64,000 nucleotides of DNA. It comes from Zelopaecilomyces penicillatus. Its lineage: Eukaryota > Ascomycota > Sordariomycetes > Hypocreales > Pseudodiploosporaceae. Below, one piece after another: positions 1-12,219 of the stretch. The stretch's first letter is position 1. The number at the start of each line of letters is the position of its first letter. The DNA lies in contig VCCP01000008.1 in assembly GCA_005765155.1 (NCBI GenBank), forward strand, positions 1,984,001-2,048,000, written 5' to 3'. Below the pieces are notes generated by a model that saw nothing but the letters and a program-made list of their open reading frames with translations, was not told the DNA's origin and searched no databases. The translations under genes were made by a program, and so were the position numbers.

Positions 1-1
1 A

Positions 2-334
2 AGCCAGAGTGAGATCCCAGTCTGGCCTGTTAGTCTCAAATGGAGAATTAGGCCTGGCAATATCTGATTGCAATAGCTGGAGCCGGACAAGTTCGCCGAG
101 CAGGGCCTTGTCCTCGTTGACAAACACCGGGGAAATTCTTGTCTTGGTTCCATCAGCTAACCATCGAGCCAGTGTATCTTTCCCAGACCCAATGACATAA
201 CCTGACGCAGAGCCATTCCCTGCGGTCTCAATCCACAATTCGGTCTGGGCATCTGGAAGTTTGAACGATGTCTTATTAAACTTTTTCAGTGGCGTTTCAT
301 CACCAAACTGAATGTCAATTGTGACGCTCCCCAT
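2..334 (-). CDS. 5' part of an unknown protein gene, cut by the window edge
   Basis: An open frame of 111 codons runs on the minus strand from an ATG at 334 to the window edge with no stop. The start sits in a good context (CACAATGG). The visible part begins MGSVTIDIQF and is rich in charged and polar residues; I see no signal peptide, membrane segment or motif that I recognise. It lies head to head with the ABC transporter, about 1 kb away. Function unknown; the gene continues outside the window. Confidence 0.55.
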   Translation of the reverse strand, partial: MGSVTIDIQFGDETPLKKFNKTSFKLPDAQTELWIETAGNGSASGYVIGSGKDTLARWLADGTKTRISPVFVNEDKALLGELVRLQLLQSDIARPNSPFETNRPDWDLTLA

Positions 335-1349
335 TGTGGAACTTTATTCGGTTATCTGGGTGCTACATATCATTAGTTTTTTTTTCTTCACCATTATCAA
401 CTGGGGCTCCAGGGTAGATTAACCAGACTCAAAATTTGATTGAGATAAGCTGCTCGCAGGTTTATAACAGGTTATAGTTGGCGATGTAAAACGCTCAGGA
501 TGGGTATTGGATGAATATTTGAGAGGTTACTCAGTGTTGTGTTTGTCGGTATGTTGTCTTGTCTGCCTCAGTGCATATGGTAAATGTGGTGTTTCTATAC
601 TTTTCATTTCCCGCATATATATGACGATTGGCTCGGGAATTCAATTGCGTAATCCTTCTCAAGCTACAGTTTCAATTCGGCCTCCAATAATCTGAAGAAC
701 GTGTCAGACTGTGTGTCCACCTCACCTCACAGTCTCGGATCCAAAGCCAGTCTAGTCAATCAGCATGAAGAAACAATGCTTGGCAAAGCAGATGTTTCCA
801 TGCAACTCCTTCACGGCAACCTTGGTAGGGCCGTAGAGCCGCTTCGGGAAGCAAGCCAGTCGATCATGACGGGGCATTAGGCTGAGTTAGGGACACCCCG
901 GTTTTCTTGATTGCACTAAAGTAAGATAGGTGGATCGGTATACAACTTGTAATAATCCGTATGTACCCGCCGTCAGCGGATTCCTCGCTCGCGGTTAATG
1001 CCGACGCCTAGGCAATTATCAGATTGGGAAACGTAACTATGTACAACGGTCCGTGAAACCGACGCTGCCAAGCGTAGCAGGGGCTAATAAACTACTAGGT
1101 TAAATGGCGCAAGCAAAAAGCGGACCGTCTTAGTAGGTATTTCGAGAAGGTACGTAGTAGGCACTTTGGACGTTATTAATGCCCAAATGCCGGTATCAAT
1201 CTCGGCAAGTGGATATGCAATCAAAATAAGCCATGCAAAGGTTAACGCGAGGGCCATGTAATACTACGTACGCTTGCCAAATACATGTGCCAGCTCTCAA
1301 CATGATCTGGTGAGCAGAACAGGTCCAAACCATTTCAGAGCTCACCACC
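335..1349. other. Intergenic region between the unknown gene and the ABC transporter
   Basis: No convincing gene. Short open frames here overlap the transporter antisense or lack an ATG. It should hold both divergent promoters. The only recognisable element is the GATA-type site at 1016-1024, listed separately. Confidence 0.6.
1016..1024 (-). promoter_or_regulatory. Candidate SreA-type iron GATA-factor site upstream of the ABC transporter
   Basis: The plus strand reads TTATCAGAT, that is ATCTGATAA on the minus strand, a perfect match to ATCWGATAA bound by fungal siderophore repressors (SreA/Urbs1 family). It lies 326 bp before the transporter ATG. About one match is expected by chance in 64 kb, but two of those seen fall in the promoters of two adjacent transporter genes, one of them siderophore-type. 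Confidence 0.5.
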
Positions 1350-4300
1350 ATGGCGAGCACTGATGGGAAAAGCTTCCCTCCGCGCAAGTGGTATAGGAGG
1401 GTACCCTTTCTATCCACGAAACCGATTGAGCAACGGTTGACGGCACGGAAACCGAGTCTAACTTCAAGCGCTGCGAATGTGGAAAATGGGATTGACACTG
1501 GAACGGAGGCAAAATGCCAGCTGCCAGAGTCGACAGCGAATTGGCTATCCGTCCTGTCATTCAGTTGGCTGAGTCCCATTCTAAGAACTGGTTATACCAG
1601 GCCTCTCCAGTTTGATGATTTGTACGATATGCCAAGCAACAGAATGGTGGAGGATCACGCGGAGAGACTTGAGAAGAGCTGGTCTGCAAGGCTGGAGAGG
1701 AACAACAACCAAACGACTTCATCAGGGCTGCTATCATGGAGGCCATTCTGGACTCGGCGAACAACAAACGCAACTGTCTTGGCCATGGCTCTCAACGACG
1801 TCTGTCTGCGGTGGTTCTGGCTGGGTGGTCTCTTCAAGCTAGGCGGTGATCTGACCCAAATGATCTCACCGCTGCTCATCAGGTTTCTCATCGCCACCCT
1901 TTCTGATCCGTCGCAACATGCACTGCGAGCAGGCTTCGGCTATGCAGTAGGACTGTTTCTTCTACTGGTATTTTCCGTTACATCTAACGTTCATGGGTTT
2001 TATCGCTCGTACACAACTGGAATCCTGTTACGGGGCGCTTTCATGCACGTTATCTACCGCAGGACGACAATGAGGCTTACAGAAAAGGCCAAACTGAAGC
2101 ACGGCCTAGGCACAGGCAAGCTGATGAGTTTGATGAGCGCAGACCTAACGCGTATCGATTTTTGTTGCGGTTTCTTCCACGTTGCATGGACTAGCATTTT
2201 CCAGATTCTCCTCTGCTTTGGCTTGACAATTTGGTCAATAGGTTACAGTGCCTTGCCTGGATTTGGCCTGCTGGCGCTGCTTTATCCACTGCAGTCCTTC
2301 ATGATGGGCTTGCTATTGCGCCTTCGCCGGGCCAGCATGCCATTCACTGACGCACGAGTCAAAGCCGTTGTGGAGGCGGTGTCGACAATTCGCCTCGTCA
2401 AGACCAATGCGTATGAGAAGAGCATTCTTGGAAAGACAGGAAAGTTGAGGTCTGATGAGGTCGTCTTTATCCGTAAGAGGATGCTTCTGAGAGCGCTCAA
2501 TACTGCCGTTTCTTATACAGCTCCTACACTTGCCGCTGTTGTCAGCATTGTATGCTACGGAGCCACACATGAGGATGGGATGGATGCAAGTGTTATTTTC
2601 TCTGCGCTCGCTTTCTTCTTACTTCTCAGGACGCCGCTGCAAGCACTACCCACCTCCCTTTCTGCTATTGCAGATGCTCGGGCAGCGCTCGAGCGCTTAG
2701 CGGAATTCATGCTTGCATCCGACAATGACAGTGCAAACACTGCAGGAACCTCGGAAAATGTTGAGGAGTTGGATAATATTTCATCTTCCGAGGTGATGGT
2801 CCAAGTTGAGGACGCAACTTTCGCATATCATGATGAGCCGGAACCTTTGCCAGTTGACACTGCGAATGCCCAGGGAGAAAAGAACGGAGATGTATCTGGC
2901 CCTCAAAACGCGATGCTCACTAGCCAAACGCAGAGGCTATACCTTGATTCGCTTGTTGTTAAAAAGAATCAGCTGGTTTGCATCGTGGGGCCCGTAGCAT
3001 CTGGCAAATCCTCCGTGTTCAGGGCGCTCTTGGGAGACATGCAACCTATTCAGTCACGTTCTTGCCAACTCAACCTTGGGAACAAGTCATCAGCATCTCA
3101 ACTTGCCTTTGCACCACAGACAGCATGGCTCCTTAGTGACACGGTACAGGAGAATATTGTATTTGGTAGACCTCTTGATCTGGCGTGGTACGATGAAGTA
3201 CTCACCCGGTGTTGCCTGCACCAAGATTTGAAGAGATTGCCCGAGGGTGATATGACTGTGGTTGGTGAGATGGGAGTATCTTTATCAGGTGGCCAGAAGC
3301 AGCGCATAAGTCTTGCCAGAGCCATTTACGGTAGAAACCCACTTCTTTTACTCGATGACTGCTTCTCCGCTTTGGATGCCAATATTGGAGCCCGTGTCTT
3401 TGACATGGTAATTAACCAGGCGCGAAAGGACAAGGATGCCACCATTATTCTGGTAACCCATTCCATGGTTTTTGCAAGACAAGCAGATCACATTGTCTAT
3501 ATGGAAAACGGGCGCATTAAAGAGCAGGGCTCGTACGATGTTCTCTCGACTCGGGGTGGCCCATTCTCTCAATTCGTGGGTTCGTCTTTGGCCTTCGACT
3601 CGGACTTGGACTCCGACACGGATTCGGAATCCACAAGACAAAACAGTACCTCTGACCTAGCGCAATCGCCAGAGGCTGGGATTAAGGCGCCTGAACAGCC
3701 CGAGACTGCTACTCCAGATGTAAAGAGCAAGACAGAGGGACGAGGCAAGGAGATTATGCAGAGCGAGGAGAGACTAGTTGGCTCTGTTACCGGAAAAACG
3801 TATATTCGATACTTACTTATGGGCAATGCAGGACTCACTGTGCCTTTGTTCACTCTATCTATTATAATCTACCAGGGAGCAAGCATCGTCTCACCGCTAT
3901 GGTTGGGCTGGTGGCAGCAAGACAAGTACAGCTCCATCTCAAAACAGGCGTACATGGCAGGCTACGCTGCGTTTGGTATTGGACAGTCGCTCGGCCTGTT
4001 CTTTATGAGCGCAACTTTCGCCTTCTTCTGCTTCTGGTGCTCAAACAAGCTTCATCGTGCAGCCATGTCAAAGTTGCTACATTCACCTGTGGCTTTCTTT
4101 GACACAACGCCACAAGGTCGCATTACACATCGGTTCAGCAAGGATGTTGATGCTGTGGACAATGTGGTTGGGGAGACACTGCGTCTGTTTATCTCGACGT
4201 CCGTGCAAGTTATAGGCACCATTATTGTAGTGACCATTGTGGTGCCATCGTTCGTGGCCGCAGCCGCCGTCCTCCTTCTTGTTTACACGTGGACTGGCAT

Positions 4301-5707
4301 GTACTACCGACCTTCTTCGCGCGAGCTGCGTCGTCTCAACAATTTACTCCGCAGCCGCATCTACGAGCACTTTGGCGAGTCACTGTCCGGCTTGCCCACC
4401 CTCAAGGCCTTTGGTGCTATACCGCGCTTCACGAAGGATAACGCCTACAATATTGATACCGAGAATACCGCCTACTGGTTGTCCGTGGCATGCCAGCGCT
4501 GGCTCAACCTCCGACTGGATCTCTGCGGGGCGACGCTCGTCCTTGCTGCAGGCCTGCTTGTTGTGGGGCTTCGAGGCACCGTCAATCCAGCGTCCGGGGG
4601 TGTGGTATTGTCGTATGTTGTCACTGCGCAAGCAGTCTTTGGAAACATGATTCGCCAGAGTGCTGAGATCGAGAATAACATGAACTCGGTTGAGAGGCTG
4701 CTTCACTACGCGTACAACATTGAACAGGAGCCGCCACATGACGTTGGAGAGTTGGACAATACTCTCAAAGCCAGCGAATGGCCTAGTTCTGGCCGTGTGC
4801 AGTTCCAGTCGTTGACGCTCAGTCATCGCCCTGGCTTAGAACCAGCCCTCAGGGATGTCACATTGGATATCAAACCCGGTGAGAAGGTCGGCGTTGTGGG
4901 GCGTACTGGTGCAGGAAAAACTACTTGTAAGTATTGAATTTGTTCAACCGCTCTCATGGACCCCCACTGACTGACTTATTCTCAGTGGTATCCGCTTTGT
5001 TGAGAATAACGGACCCCTCCAGCGGTAACATTCTGATCGATGGAGTTGACATCCGCACTATCGGTCTCCATCTACTCCGATCAAGTCTGTCCGTTGTGAG
5101 CCAAGACGCAGTCCTCCTAGCCGGGACAATTCGGTACAACTTGGACCCATCTCAGCAATACGAAGATGACTGGCTCCATCAATGCTTGAGGAGAGTCGGG
5201 CTTGCTGCTGACCAACAGAGTGCCAAGGAGAAAAGTACAACTGGGCAAGACGATGTCATGTCAGCTGGATCAGGTGAACTTGAAAAGAGCCACAGCTCTG
5301 ATTCCAGTGGGGCCGGCGCGATTTTGACTTTAGACTCGGAAGTCAAAGAGAACGGGGCCAATATCTCCCAAGGGCAAAGATCTCTGATTTCTATTGCACG
5401 TGCCCTCGTGCGGCGTTCCAGGATTGTTATATTGGATGAGGCTACAGCATCGATTGACGGCAGGGCTGACTCCGAGCTTCAGGTCATGCTGAATGAGGTA
5501 ATGAGAGACGCAACTATACTTACAGTGGCCCACCGACTCGATACTATTGTTGCCACTTGTGATCGAGTTATTGTTATGGACAGTGGCAGGGTCTCGGAAT
5601 TCGGCTCTATCCCCGAGCTCTACTCGAAGCCCGAGAGTCTGTTCAGAGCACTTTGTGATGCCGCCAAGATTACTGTCAAGGGCGAGCGTTGGCAAAATAA
5701 TGAGTAG
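1350..5707 (+). CDS. Full-size ABCC (MRP-type) ABC transporter, one intron
   Basis: Joined exons 1350-4926 and 4986-5707 encode about 1432 aa. The 59-bp intron 4927-4985 (GTAAGT...CTCAG) falls inside the second Walker A motif, and splicing restores GRTGAGKTTL, which confirms the model. The layout is TMD1-NBD1-TMD2-NBD2. NBD1 has Walker A GPVASGKSS near residue 547, signature LSGGQKQ near 645 and Walker B LLLLDD with Asp in place of the catalytic Glu, typical of ABCC NBD1. NBD2 has signature SQGQRSL near 1318 and Walker B VILDEA near 1338. The ATG is in CACCACCATGG. The membrane exporter probably moves organic anions or metabolites. It is followed in the same direction by a siderophore-type MFS gene; a similar ABC/MFS pairing (sitT region) is remembered from Aspergillus siderophore loci, so an iron-related role is plausible. 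Substrate is inferred only. Confidence 0.93.
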
Positions 5708-6547
5708 TGTTGAACGTGAATGTACATAAGTAATAATAGCAGGCCCTTGAGATTATCTCAACCTGCCAAGTTAAGAAATTTAGAGTATATAAAGAATTAT
5801 TAAATAACAATATATAAAAACAACCCTACTGTTTATTAAAAATCGTTATAAAATCTCGCCAATATCTATGGTTTCGATCAATTTTTTATGCAAGTATATA
5901 ATAACAAAGGGAATGTTATTCGTAGAATTACCCGCGTTTACCTGCTACGGCTGTAAAAAACATCCAACATAAGGTGTGCACCGGCCAATGGCCCCCAACC
6001 GTCCTAGCGAGATTATGCAGTCATGCCCCTCCTCAGCTTTTTCATCCACAGAGCGGATTGACCCCGATGGAGAAATGATCTGACATGGAGCCCCGTTTCA
6101 ATGACACATAGCCAATATTTGCCCGCACTAGGGCCCAACAGCAATTCTTATCAGATCCTTGCCAAGTTTTCCGAGTTGTAATCAGATCCAATTACAGCAC
6201 TGTATCGCCTGGACATGGTTACTCTAACCGAGGAAGGTTTTTTTTGCGGCTATTGGCGTGGGTTGCGTCGGGGAATTCGTGCGGCAATCGCACGGCCAAC
6301 ACTGCGCTGTGAGTTCATCAACGAAACAGGAAAAACAAGGTAGTAATCAATGGGTGCTGCTGAATGTCTGAGGTACTGCAGACCTTGTTGCGCCGATGGA
6401 ACGAAACGCACATGCATACCTACATAAACACCAACGCAGCCTGCGCTCCTAAACGAAAAGGCCCCTAGTCCTTCTTCTGCACGTTAACCTCACCTCGGTC
6501 AGCATCGACGAGCAGAAGTGCCGCAAAACATTCGGCCCACTGTCACC
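5708..6547. other. Promoter region of the MFS transporter
   Basis: No gene. An A/T-rich 3' flank of the ABC gene (to about 5900) is followed by a GC-richer promoter with CCAAT boxes at 5985-5989 and 6112-6116 and a GATA-type site at 6148-6156. CCAAT plus GATA elements are known parts of fungal iron control (HapX/CBC and SreA). Confidence 0.55.
6148..6156 (-). promoter_or_regulatory. Candidate SreA-type iron GATA-factor site upstream of the MFS transporter
   Basis: TTATCAGAT on the plus strand (ATCTGATAA on the minus strand) is a perfect ATCWGATAA match. It lies 392 bp before the MFS ATG and 32 bp after a CCAAT box at 6112-6116. The same 9-mer, in the same orientation, precedes the ABC transporter. 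Confidence 0.55.
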
Positions 6548-8575
6548 ATGTCGACGCCAGTTGCAGCCCCGGGCGCTGGCCAGCCCAAGAGCAGCGACAG
6601 AGGTCTTACCGGCTCATCATCATCATCCTCGCCGTTGTTGAGCCAGGCGAGTATTGAGGGGGGGCCTTCCAAGGCCAGCAAGCCCTCAGATTCCTCTACT
6701 CCACATGGAGACTCGATACACGATGTCTCCGGCCCAGATGTCGTGGATGCAAACAAACCCCAGACTGAAATTGGTGTCAGTCGGGTAGAGGCCTTCAACA
6801 AGGTCCTCTACCAGTCTGGCAGGTCTGGAAAGATTCTGCTCTGGCTGCTGGGCATCTCCATTGGTCTGACCATGTTTGCCTATGCGCTCGACCTGGGCAT
6901 TACGACCACCATCTTCACGACCATGGCCAGTTCAACATTTGGACAACACAGCTCGCTCGCGGCTGTCAGCACCGCCGGTCAGATCATCCGTGCCATCAGC
7001 AAACCTTTCATCGGCAAGCTGGCGGATATCACGTCGCGTCCCACTACCTATGTCGTTATTCTTGTCTTTTACGTCATCGGCTTCGCTGTGGCAGCTACCT
7101 CTAGCACTTTTGCCGCCTACACAGTCGGCATCTGTTTCACCTCAGTTGGCAAATCTGGCCTAGATCTGTTGAGCGACATCATCGTGGGTGACCTGACACC
7201 ACTCGAGTGGCGAGGTTTCTTCGGTGCCGCGCTGTCGATCCCTTTCGTCATTACTGTTCCCGTCAATGGCTTTATCGCGGATGCCTTTGTGGACAACTGG
7301 CGATGGGGTCTGGGCTTATTCGCAATTGTCGTGCCTGTGTTGCTCATCCCAGCTATTTTCACATTGTACTCAATGCAGCGACGTGGAGAAAAGCTGGGCA
7401 TGGTAACCATGGCTGCTTCTAAACGTATACGAACCGGAGCAGTGAACGAATCCGAGGAACCTAGCAAACAAAAGGGATTTTCCTACTGGATGTGGCTCCT
7501 TTATGAGGGCTTGCTTGATATTGACATTGTCGGCCTTCTTATCCTCGGAACATCCTTTTCACTCATCCTCCTGCCCTTCACTCTCGCAAAGAATGCTCAT
7601 GATGGTTGGGCAAACGGAAAGATAATTGCCATGCTTGTTGTTGGCTTTGTCCTGCTCGTTGGCTTCGTTCTCTTCGAGATGTATGTTGCCCCAAAGCCGC
7701 TCATGACCAAGCGTATTCTCAAGAACCGCACGTTCCTTGCCGCGGTTACCATCTATACCTTCAACCAGATGGCATCAGCAGTCCGCAATACCTACCTCTC
7801 CTCATACATCTACATCATCAAAGAGTGGACGACCTACCAGTGGACGATTTTCTTGGGTATTACTACCATGGGACTTAGCATTATTGGACCTATTGTCGGT
7901 CTCATTCAGCGCCGCACCCATCGATATAAGTCTATGATGGTCTTTGGCGCTGTTGCAAGGCTGGTTGGTTACGGTCTTTTGGTCCAGCGCGATGGCAGCA
8001 TGGTACAAGATACAGCCCGTCTCGTACTCGCACAGCTGGTCTTCTGTTTGGGTTCTTTCAATATTGTCGGCGTGCGCGTGGGTAGCCAGGCGTCAGTGCC
8101 GCACGAGGATATGGCATCAATCATCGCCCTACTTACTCTGTGGTCCACGCTGGGCTCTTCCATTGGTAGTGCTGTCTCATCTGCCATCTGGACAAATGAG
8201 ATGCTGGATCGTATGTACTTGGAGATGGGAGGAGTTGACAAAGCCAAGATCGTGAAACTCTACGGAAACATTCGCAAACTACGCACGACTTACGCATTCA
8301 ACGACCCCGCTAGACAGGGCGCCATCCGTGCATATGCCTATGTTAATGGCCATATTGCCATCACAGCTCTCGTTCTCGCTGCGGTGCCATTAGTTGCCAC
8401 TTTCTTTATGCCCGACTTCTACTTGGGCAAGCAGCAGAATGCCGTTACAAACACGGGTCTTGATGGCGAGCAGGTAGATGTGCCGCAACGACAACCTGAA
8501 AACCAAGAAGATGTTAAAAAGGGTTCAAAGCCGTTCTTCCGCAAGCTGCTTGCAGCTTACCGCAAGGATGTCTAG
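6548..8575 (+). CDS. MFS siderophore-iron transporter (ARN/SIT type)
   Basis: Intronless gene of 675 aa. The start is the first in-frame ATG, in CACCATG; the longer open frame upstream has no ATG. The N-terminus is a long Ser/Pro-rich cytosolic tail, followed from about residue 95 by roughly 14 hydrophobic segments. Motifs fit the siderophore transporter subfamily: YALDLGITTT at the end of the first helix, STAGQIIRAISKPFIGKLAD (loop 2-3 motif) and KSGLDLLSDIIVGD. The C-terminus is a charged cytosolic tail. The family imports ferric siderophores by proton symport at the plasma membrane. It lies in tandem behind an ABC transporter and under a putative iron-repressor site, consistent with expression in iron starvation. 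The siderophore cannot be told from sequence. Confidence 0.93.
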   Translation: MSTPVAAPGAGQPKSSDRGLTGSSSSSSPLLSQASIEGGPSKASKPSDSSTPHGDSIHDVSGPDVVDANKPQTEIGVSRVEAFNKVLYQSGRSGKILLWLLGISIGLTMFAYALDLGITTTIFTTMASSTFGQHSSLAAVSTAGQIIRAISKPFIGKLADITSRPTTYVVILVFYVIGFAVAATSSTFAAYTVGICFTSVGKSGLDLLSDIIVGDLTPLEWRGFFGAALSIPFVITVPVNGFIADAFVDNWRWGLGLFAIVVPVLLIPAIFTLYSMQRRGEKLGMVTMAASKRIRTGAVNESEEPSKQKGFSYWMWLLYEGLLDIDIVGLLILGTSFSLILLPFTLAKNAHDGWANGKIIAMLVVGFVLLVGFVLFEMYVAPKPLMTKRILKNRTFLAAVTIYTFNQMASAVRNTYLSSYIYIIKEWTTYQWTIFLGITTMGLSIIGPIVGLIQRRTHRYKSMMVFGAVARLVGYGLLVQRDGSMVQDTARLVLAQLVFCLGSFNIVGVRVGSQASVPHEDMASIIALLTLWSTLGSSIGSAVSSAIWTNEMLDRMYLEMGGVDKAKIVKLYGNIRKLRTTYAFNDPARQGAIRAYAYVNGHIAITALVLAAVPLVATFFMPDFYLGKQQNAVTNTGLDGEQVDVPQRQPENQEDVKKGSKPFFRKLLAAYRKDV

Positions 8576-10310
8576 GAGTAATAAGTAGCCGAAGAAACTC
8601 GGGTAGCTGACGGTTAAGTGTTGGATAATAACATAGATGACGTTCATTTGCGGAGAATGTCGACGAGGGTAATCTGATAGCATAATGATGGTTCAGGAGA
8701 GCAAATCACAATGGGTTCATATAGTCAGCCTCGCCTAACAACTTCAGACTAGTGTACAGGGAGCTGAGCTCATTATAAAAGAAGATGTCATAAATCAATG
8801 GATATTATAAAGCTGTTGAATGAGAAAGGTTTTGCAAATGAAATGCCGATGATCCAAACTTGTATGGTTACTGTGCGATAGTTAATTTTGTTTGACTCCG
8901 CCGAAAGACAGAGTGCTTAATTCGTCTTCTGTTGTATCATCATATTTGAAGGCAAACGCGACCTACATTGCCTGCTTCCACTGTATCCAGAGACTCCTTT
9001 GTCGAAATCGCACGTATGTATACAATAACAAGACCCATTCTGCTCGAGGTGACAACCTCCTTCATCATAACAGAAAGCAAGGTTATCACCACCAAGCGAC
9101 GACGATATAAAGAATCTTTGTTGATGGTTTAGCCATTAGCCACTTGACAGAACATCTATTAACAAGCTCGTCGAGCTTGAGCATAAATATCTCGAAACAT
9201 CCAGATGTATGCAGTGATATATTATGAATAGAAATATGCATGCATCTATAGATCGAACACTAGCACCTATCTATCGTTTTTTCTATTGCAACATTGCTGA
9301 TGTGCGATTATAGCCCGAGTGTCACAACTAACCCGCTGTTGAAGGGTTAATAAACTGGAAGACCTTTGGCATAAACTGTTTGATCATAGCCCTAATAGCC
9401 TTAGCTATGATAGGGCTAGGGAGCACTTATAGGCTGGGCTGCGCTCTTACAAGGAGTTGAATTGTAGCTACGCCCTATTTAAACCTCTCTATAAAGAAAG
9501 GCTCAGAGGTGTTAAGAGCTTTCATCGAGACAATATCGGTCGTTGCGTGTTGGCCAGGCAGGTCTGATCTGCAAATAATGACACGTCTTCCAATTCAAGA
9601 GGCCTAATAGCTGTGTGAATTTGGCTTCTCGGGATTGCAAAGGCGAGTGTTTGTTTGTATTCTATTTGGTCAACATCATCATATCTCCCATTCGATAAAA
9701 CGGTACGGGAGCATAAACAAGGCGAGTGGCGTTGTGCCTGTGCACAACTAGCACTTTCTAAGTTGTCTTAACTTAGGATCCCTAGAGTATAAGCCTCTAT
9801 GCTACTTGTGCTGATAGTCTTGCGGCACGCTCACATCAATCTACAGAGAGTGGATGTGTGTCAAACGGAACCAAAGATTCTGGAGAACTAGGAAGCGAAT
9901 GCCTGGTAATCGAAGGGTCATGAGAATGGAACGAACGTGAGAGCGATGCGCTACATCAGATAATTCGCGATTTGCTAATAGGGAGGAAAATGAAATAATA
10001 TATAAAATGTTAATTTGTATGATATGACCCCCCCACCCCCCCAACATTGAATATTCTAACGAATAGTGTATGAACCTATTCTTTTCTTATTTCGGCGTTG
10101 GGAACAATAGCTCTCTCAACACAATTAAGCTTGTGGCTGCAGATCCCGTTGCAGAGGCTTAAGGGACCCAGCTTGGCAAACTCAGACCGACAACACTAAT
10201 ATTGTTACCTGATGCAAAGCTTGCGAGTAGTGTCTTGCTTCATAATGACTTTCTGGAATTCTTGACCGATCATCATCAGCCTAATCTGCTACACGATCAT
10301 CGTTACTAAT
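8576..10310. other. Intergenic, no gene seen
   Basis: Moderately A/T-rich, without a supportable coding region. It includes a short hairpin at 9387-9418, an ATCAGATAA match at 9955-9963 with no gene start nearby, and C-rich runs near 10027-10041. Confidence 0.5.
9387..9418. repeat. Imperfect palindrome / hairpin
   Basis: TAGCCCTA at 9387-9394 pairs with TAGGGCTA at 9411-9418, and inside it ATAG (9395-9398) pairs with CTAT (9405-9408). Role unknown; possibly a remnant of a small transposon. Confidence 0.4.
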
Positions 10311-11133
10311 ATGCTGCACATGGCCTTTTCATCCGTTCGCACTTCCGTACCTGTCTATTTCCACCAATTCAGACATGTCTCTTCTATCAGCAGAAATATG
10401 AACTTTGAGCGACGCAAGATTCGTTTAATGATTATCTCTGACACTCACGGGTATGATCATCTCAAAGAGTCGCCCCCCCTTCGGGCCGATGTCGTCCTCC
10501 ACTGCGGAGACCTCACGAACGAGTCCCTTTCCACGGAGCTTGAAAGAACACTAGCGATGCTGCGTTCCATTAACGCACCTTTGAAGCTGCTTATACCTGG
10601 AAATCACGACTCCAACCTCGAGTCAGGCTACTAGAGACGGACGCGAGCCCAGATCAACAGCCACCCAGCTCAGCAAAAGCACCGGGATGGTGATGGTTAT
10701 AGTGACGAGGTGGACGATGCCGACCTCAGAGCTTCGTGGGAGCTTCTTCGAAGCGCTGCACAGCGTGACAGAATCTTCCTTCTACCACAAGGAACGCACA
10801 CATTCGTGTTACCCGCCGACAAAGGCAGTCAGCAAAACCACCACTTGTACTACTGACAGTCTCGAGTATGGTTTCAGCGCTAAACCCCCAACAAGGGCGA
10901 CAGAGCAACATCGCACCCCGCCAAGGGAGGAGCGGGGCTGCTGCGCAGTTGACATTTCCCCAGACGGAGAGCACTCGGTGGAGCAAGGCAAGCAAACGCT
11001 TTTTGTGAATGCGGCAATGGAGCTTGACTACTGGTCGACTCCAAGACCATGGCTTATTGATATGGACTTACCAGGGGCGGCTGAGGATGATGCTGCGGCG
11101 GTTGTGGAGACCAATCGGCGGCTCGGTCTATAA
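10311..11133 (+). pseudogene. Broken calcineurin-like metallophosphoesterase
   Basis: The first 107 codons carry the metallophosphoesterase metal-binding motifs in order: D-T-H in ISDTHGYDHL, then HCGDLT, then PGNHDSN. A TAG at 10632 stops the frame, yet the same frame continues after it with family-like sequence (RIFLLPQGTHTFVLP) until a second stop near 10853. The expected C-terminus (TLFVNAAMELDYW...PWLIDMDLP) appears only in another frame, ending at 11133. So the gene has nonsense changes plus a frameshift or deletion in the middle. An unusual intron removing the first stop is possible, but I see no good donor. The family hydrolyses phosphodiesters; this copy is probably dead. Confidence 0.75.
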
Positions 11134-12219
11134 AGAATTGATCGTGGAGGTTTCAAGTTGAGGCAAGAACTGATATGTAAGCTTAGTCGCATTCTAGTGT
11201 TTTCATCTCTGCTAGTAGAAGGTGTTTCTTCTTTCCGTTCCTTCGCTACTCACACGTGTGCGATTCCGCTTGACTTTTTTTCTGATACGGTGGTCGCGCT
11301 GGCTGCGGCATCTACGGCATTTCTGTCAATTTGAGATTCATGTCTGCGGGCTCTGCGTAGCCTTGACGACCAAGATTCGCCATTTGCTCTGATAGGCAAA
11401 TGGACCCAACTAGTCCGAATCTTACACCAGCTTGTATTTAAGACGCTGCGTTGCTCTATACTTATATATGAGAGTCAATAAGCCCCCAATACCTCTATGA
11501 TCTCATAGATATTATTCATATTACATGAAATATAAATCTGTAGCAATATTGATGTAGAAATGTAGGTAACTGTAAGCAGGCTATTGTTCTAAGTAAAGGT
11601 TGCAGGGTTGGTAGAGTGGGTGTCTCCAAGCAAATCTCATCTCAGCACTCTATATCATGTCATGCCAGGAATTTGTGTGGGATGGTTGCTCTATGATAAG
11701 CAAGGATCGAGCAAGAACTGTCAATTCTAGTGAATGCAAGCGCCACAACTTCATATCAGTGGGGTCATGAACTTCTAGTAACCTGTCATTTGTGAATACG
11801 GATATCGGGACTCCCACTCAGATCCGACATATCGTTAAGCCGTATTACATCCACTGTTTTCTTCTGCATTCAATCCAAGTTAACATCGGCAGGCAGGTAT
11901 TGGAAAGCTTACTCATGTCTTATTCGTGGAAGAATTGAAGTACAAGTATTTGATGCTTCCATCCGTATCAGTCCTGAATCTCTGTCTCTAAACCTTTGCT
12001 AATGATGACTTGATTTCTGCTCTGGTTCTAATTAACCGAAAACTACATCAAGTCGATGAAAGCCTAGTATAAGTGGCAGAAAATACTGCTTGGCGGAGCC
12101 TTGCCTAATTAGTACATGTATATAAGTATAAATAACATCACTAGTCTCTATCTGCAATTATCCAATTCTATGCGTCCTTACTTAACTTGGCCCGTGACAG
12201 GAAAGTATTCAAGCTGAAT
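11134..12219. other. Intergenic, no gene seen
   Basis: No open frame worth annotating. It contains the promoter of the lipocalin-like gene on its right side. Confidence 0.5.

Noticed and set aside
1196..1579. Open frame of 127 codons on the minus strand
   Set aside because: It overlaps the well-supported ABC transporter antisense and has no family features.
4954..5695. Several antisense open frames under the ABC transporter C-terminus
   Set aside because: Shadows of the coding strand, which carries the NBD2 motifs.
8892..9110. 72-codon open frame downstream of the MFS gene
   Set aside because: Low-complexity composition, no motif and no splice partners.
9955..9963. A further perfect ATCWGATAA site
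   Set aside because: No intact gene starts within a sensible distance on the right strand, so chance is likely.
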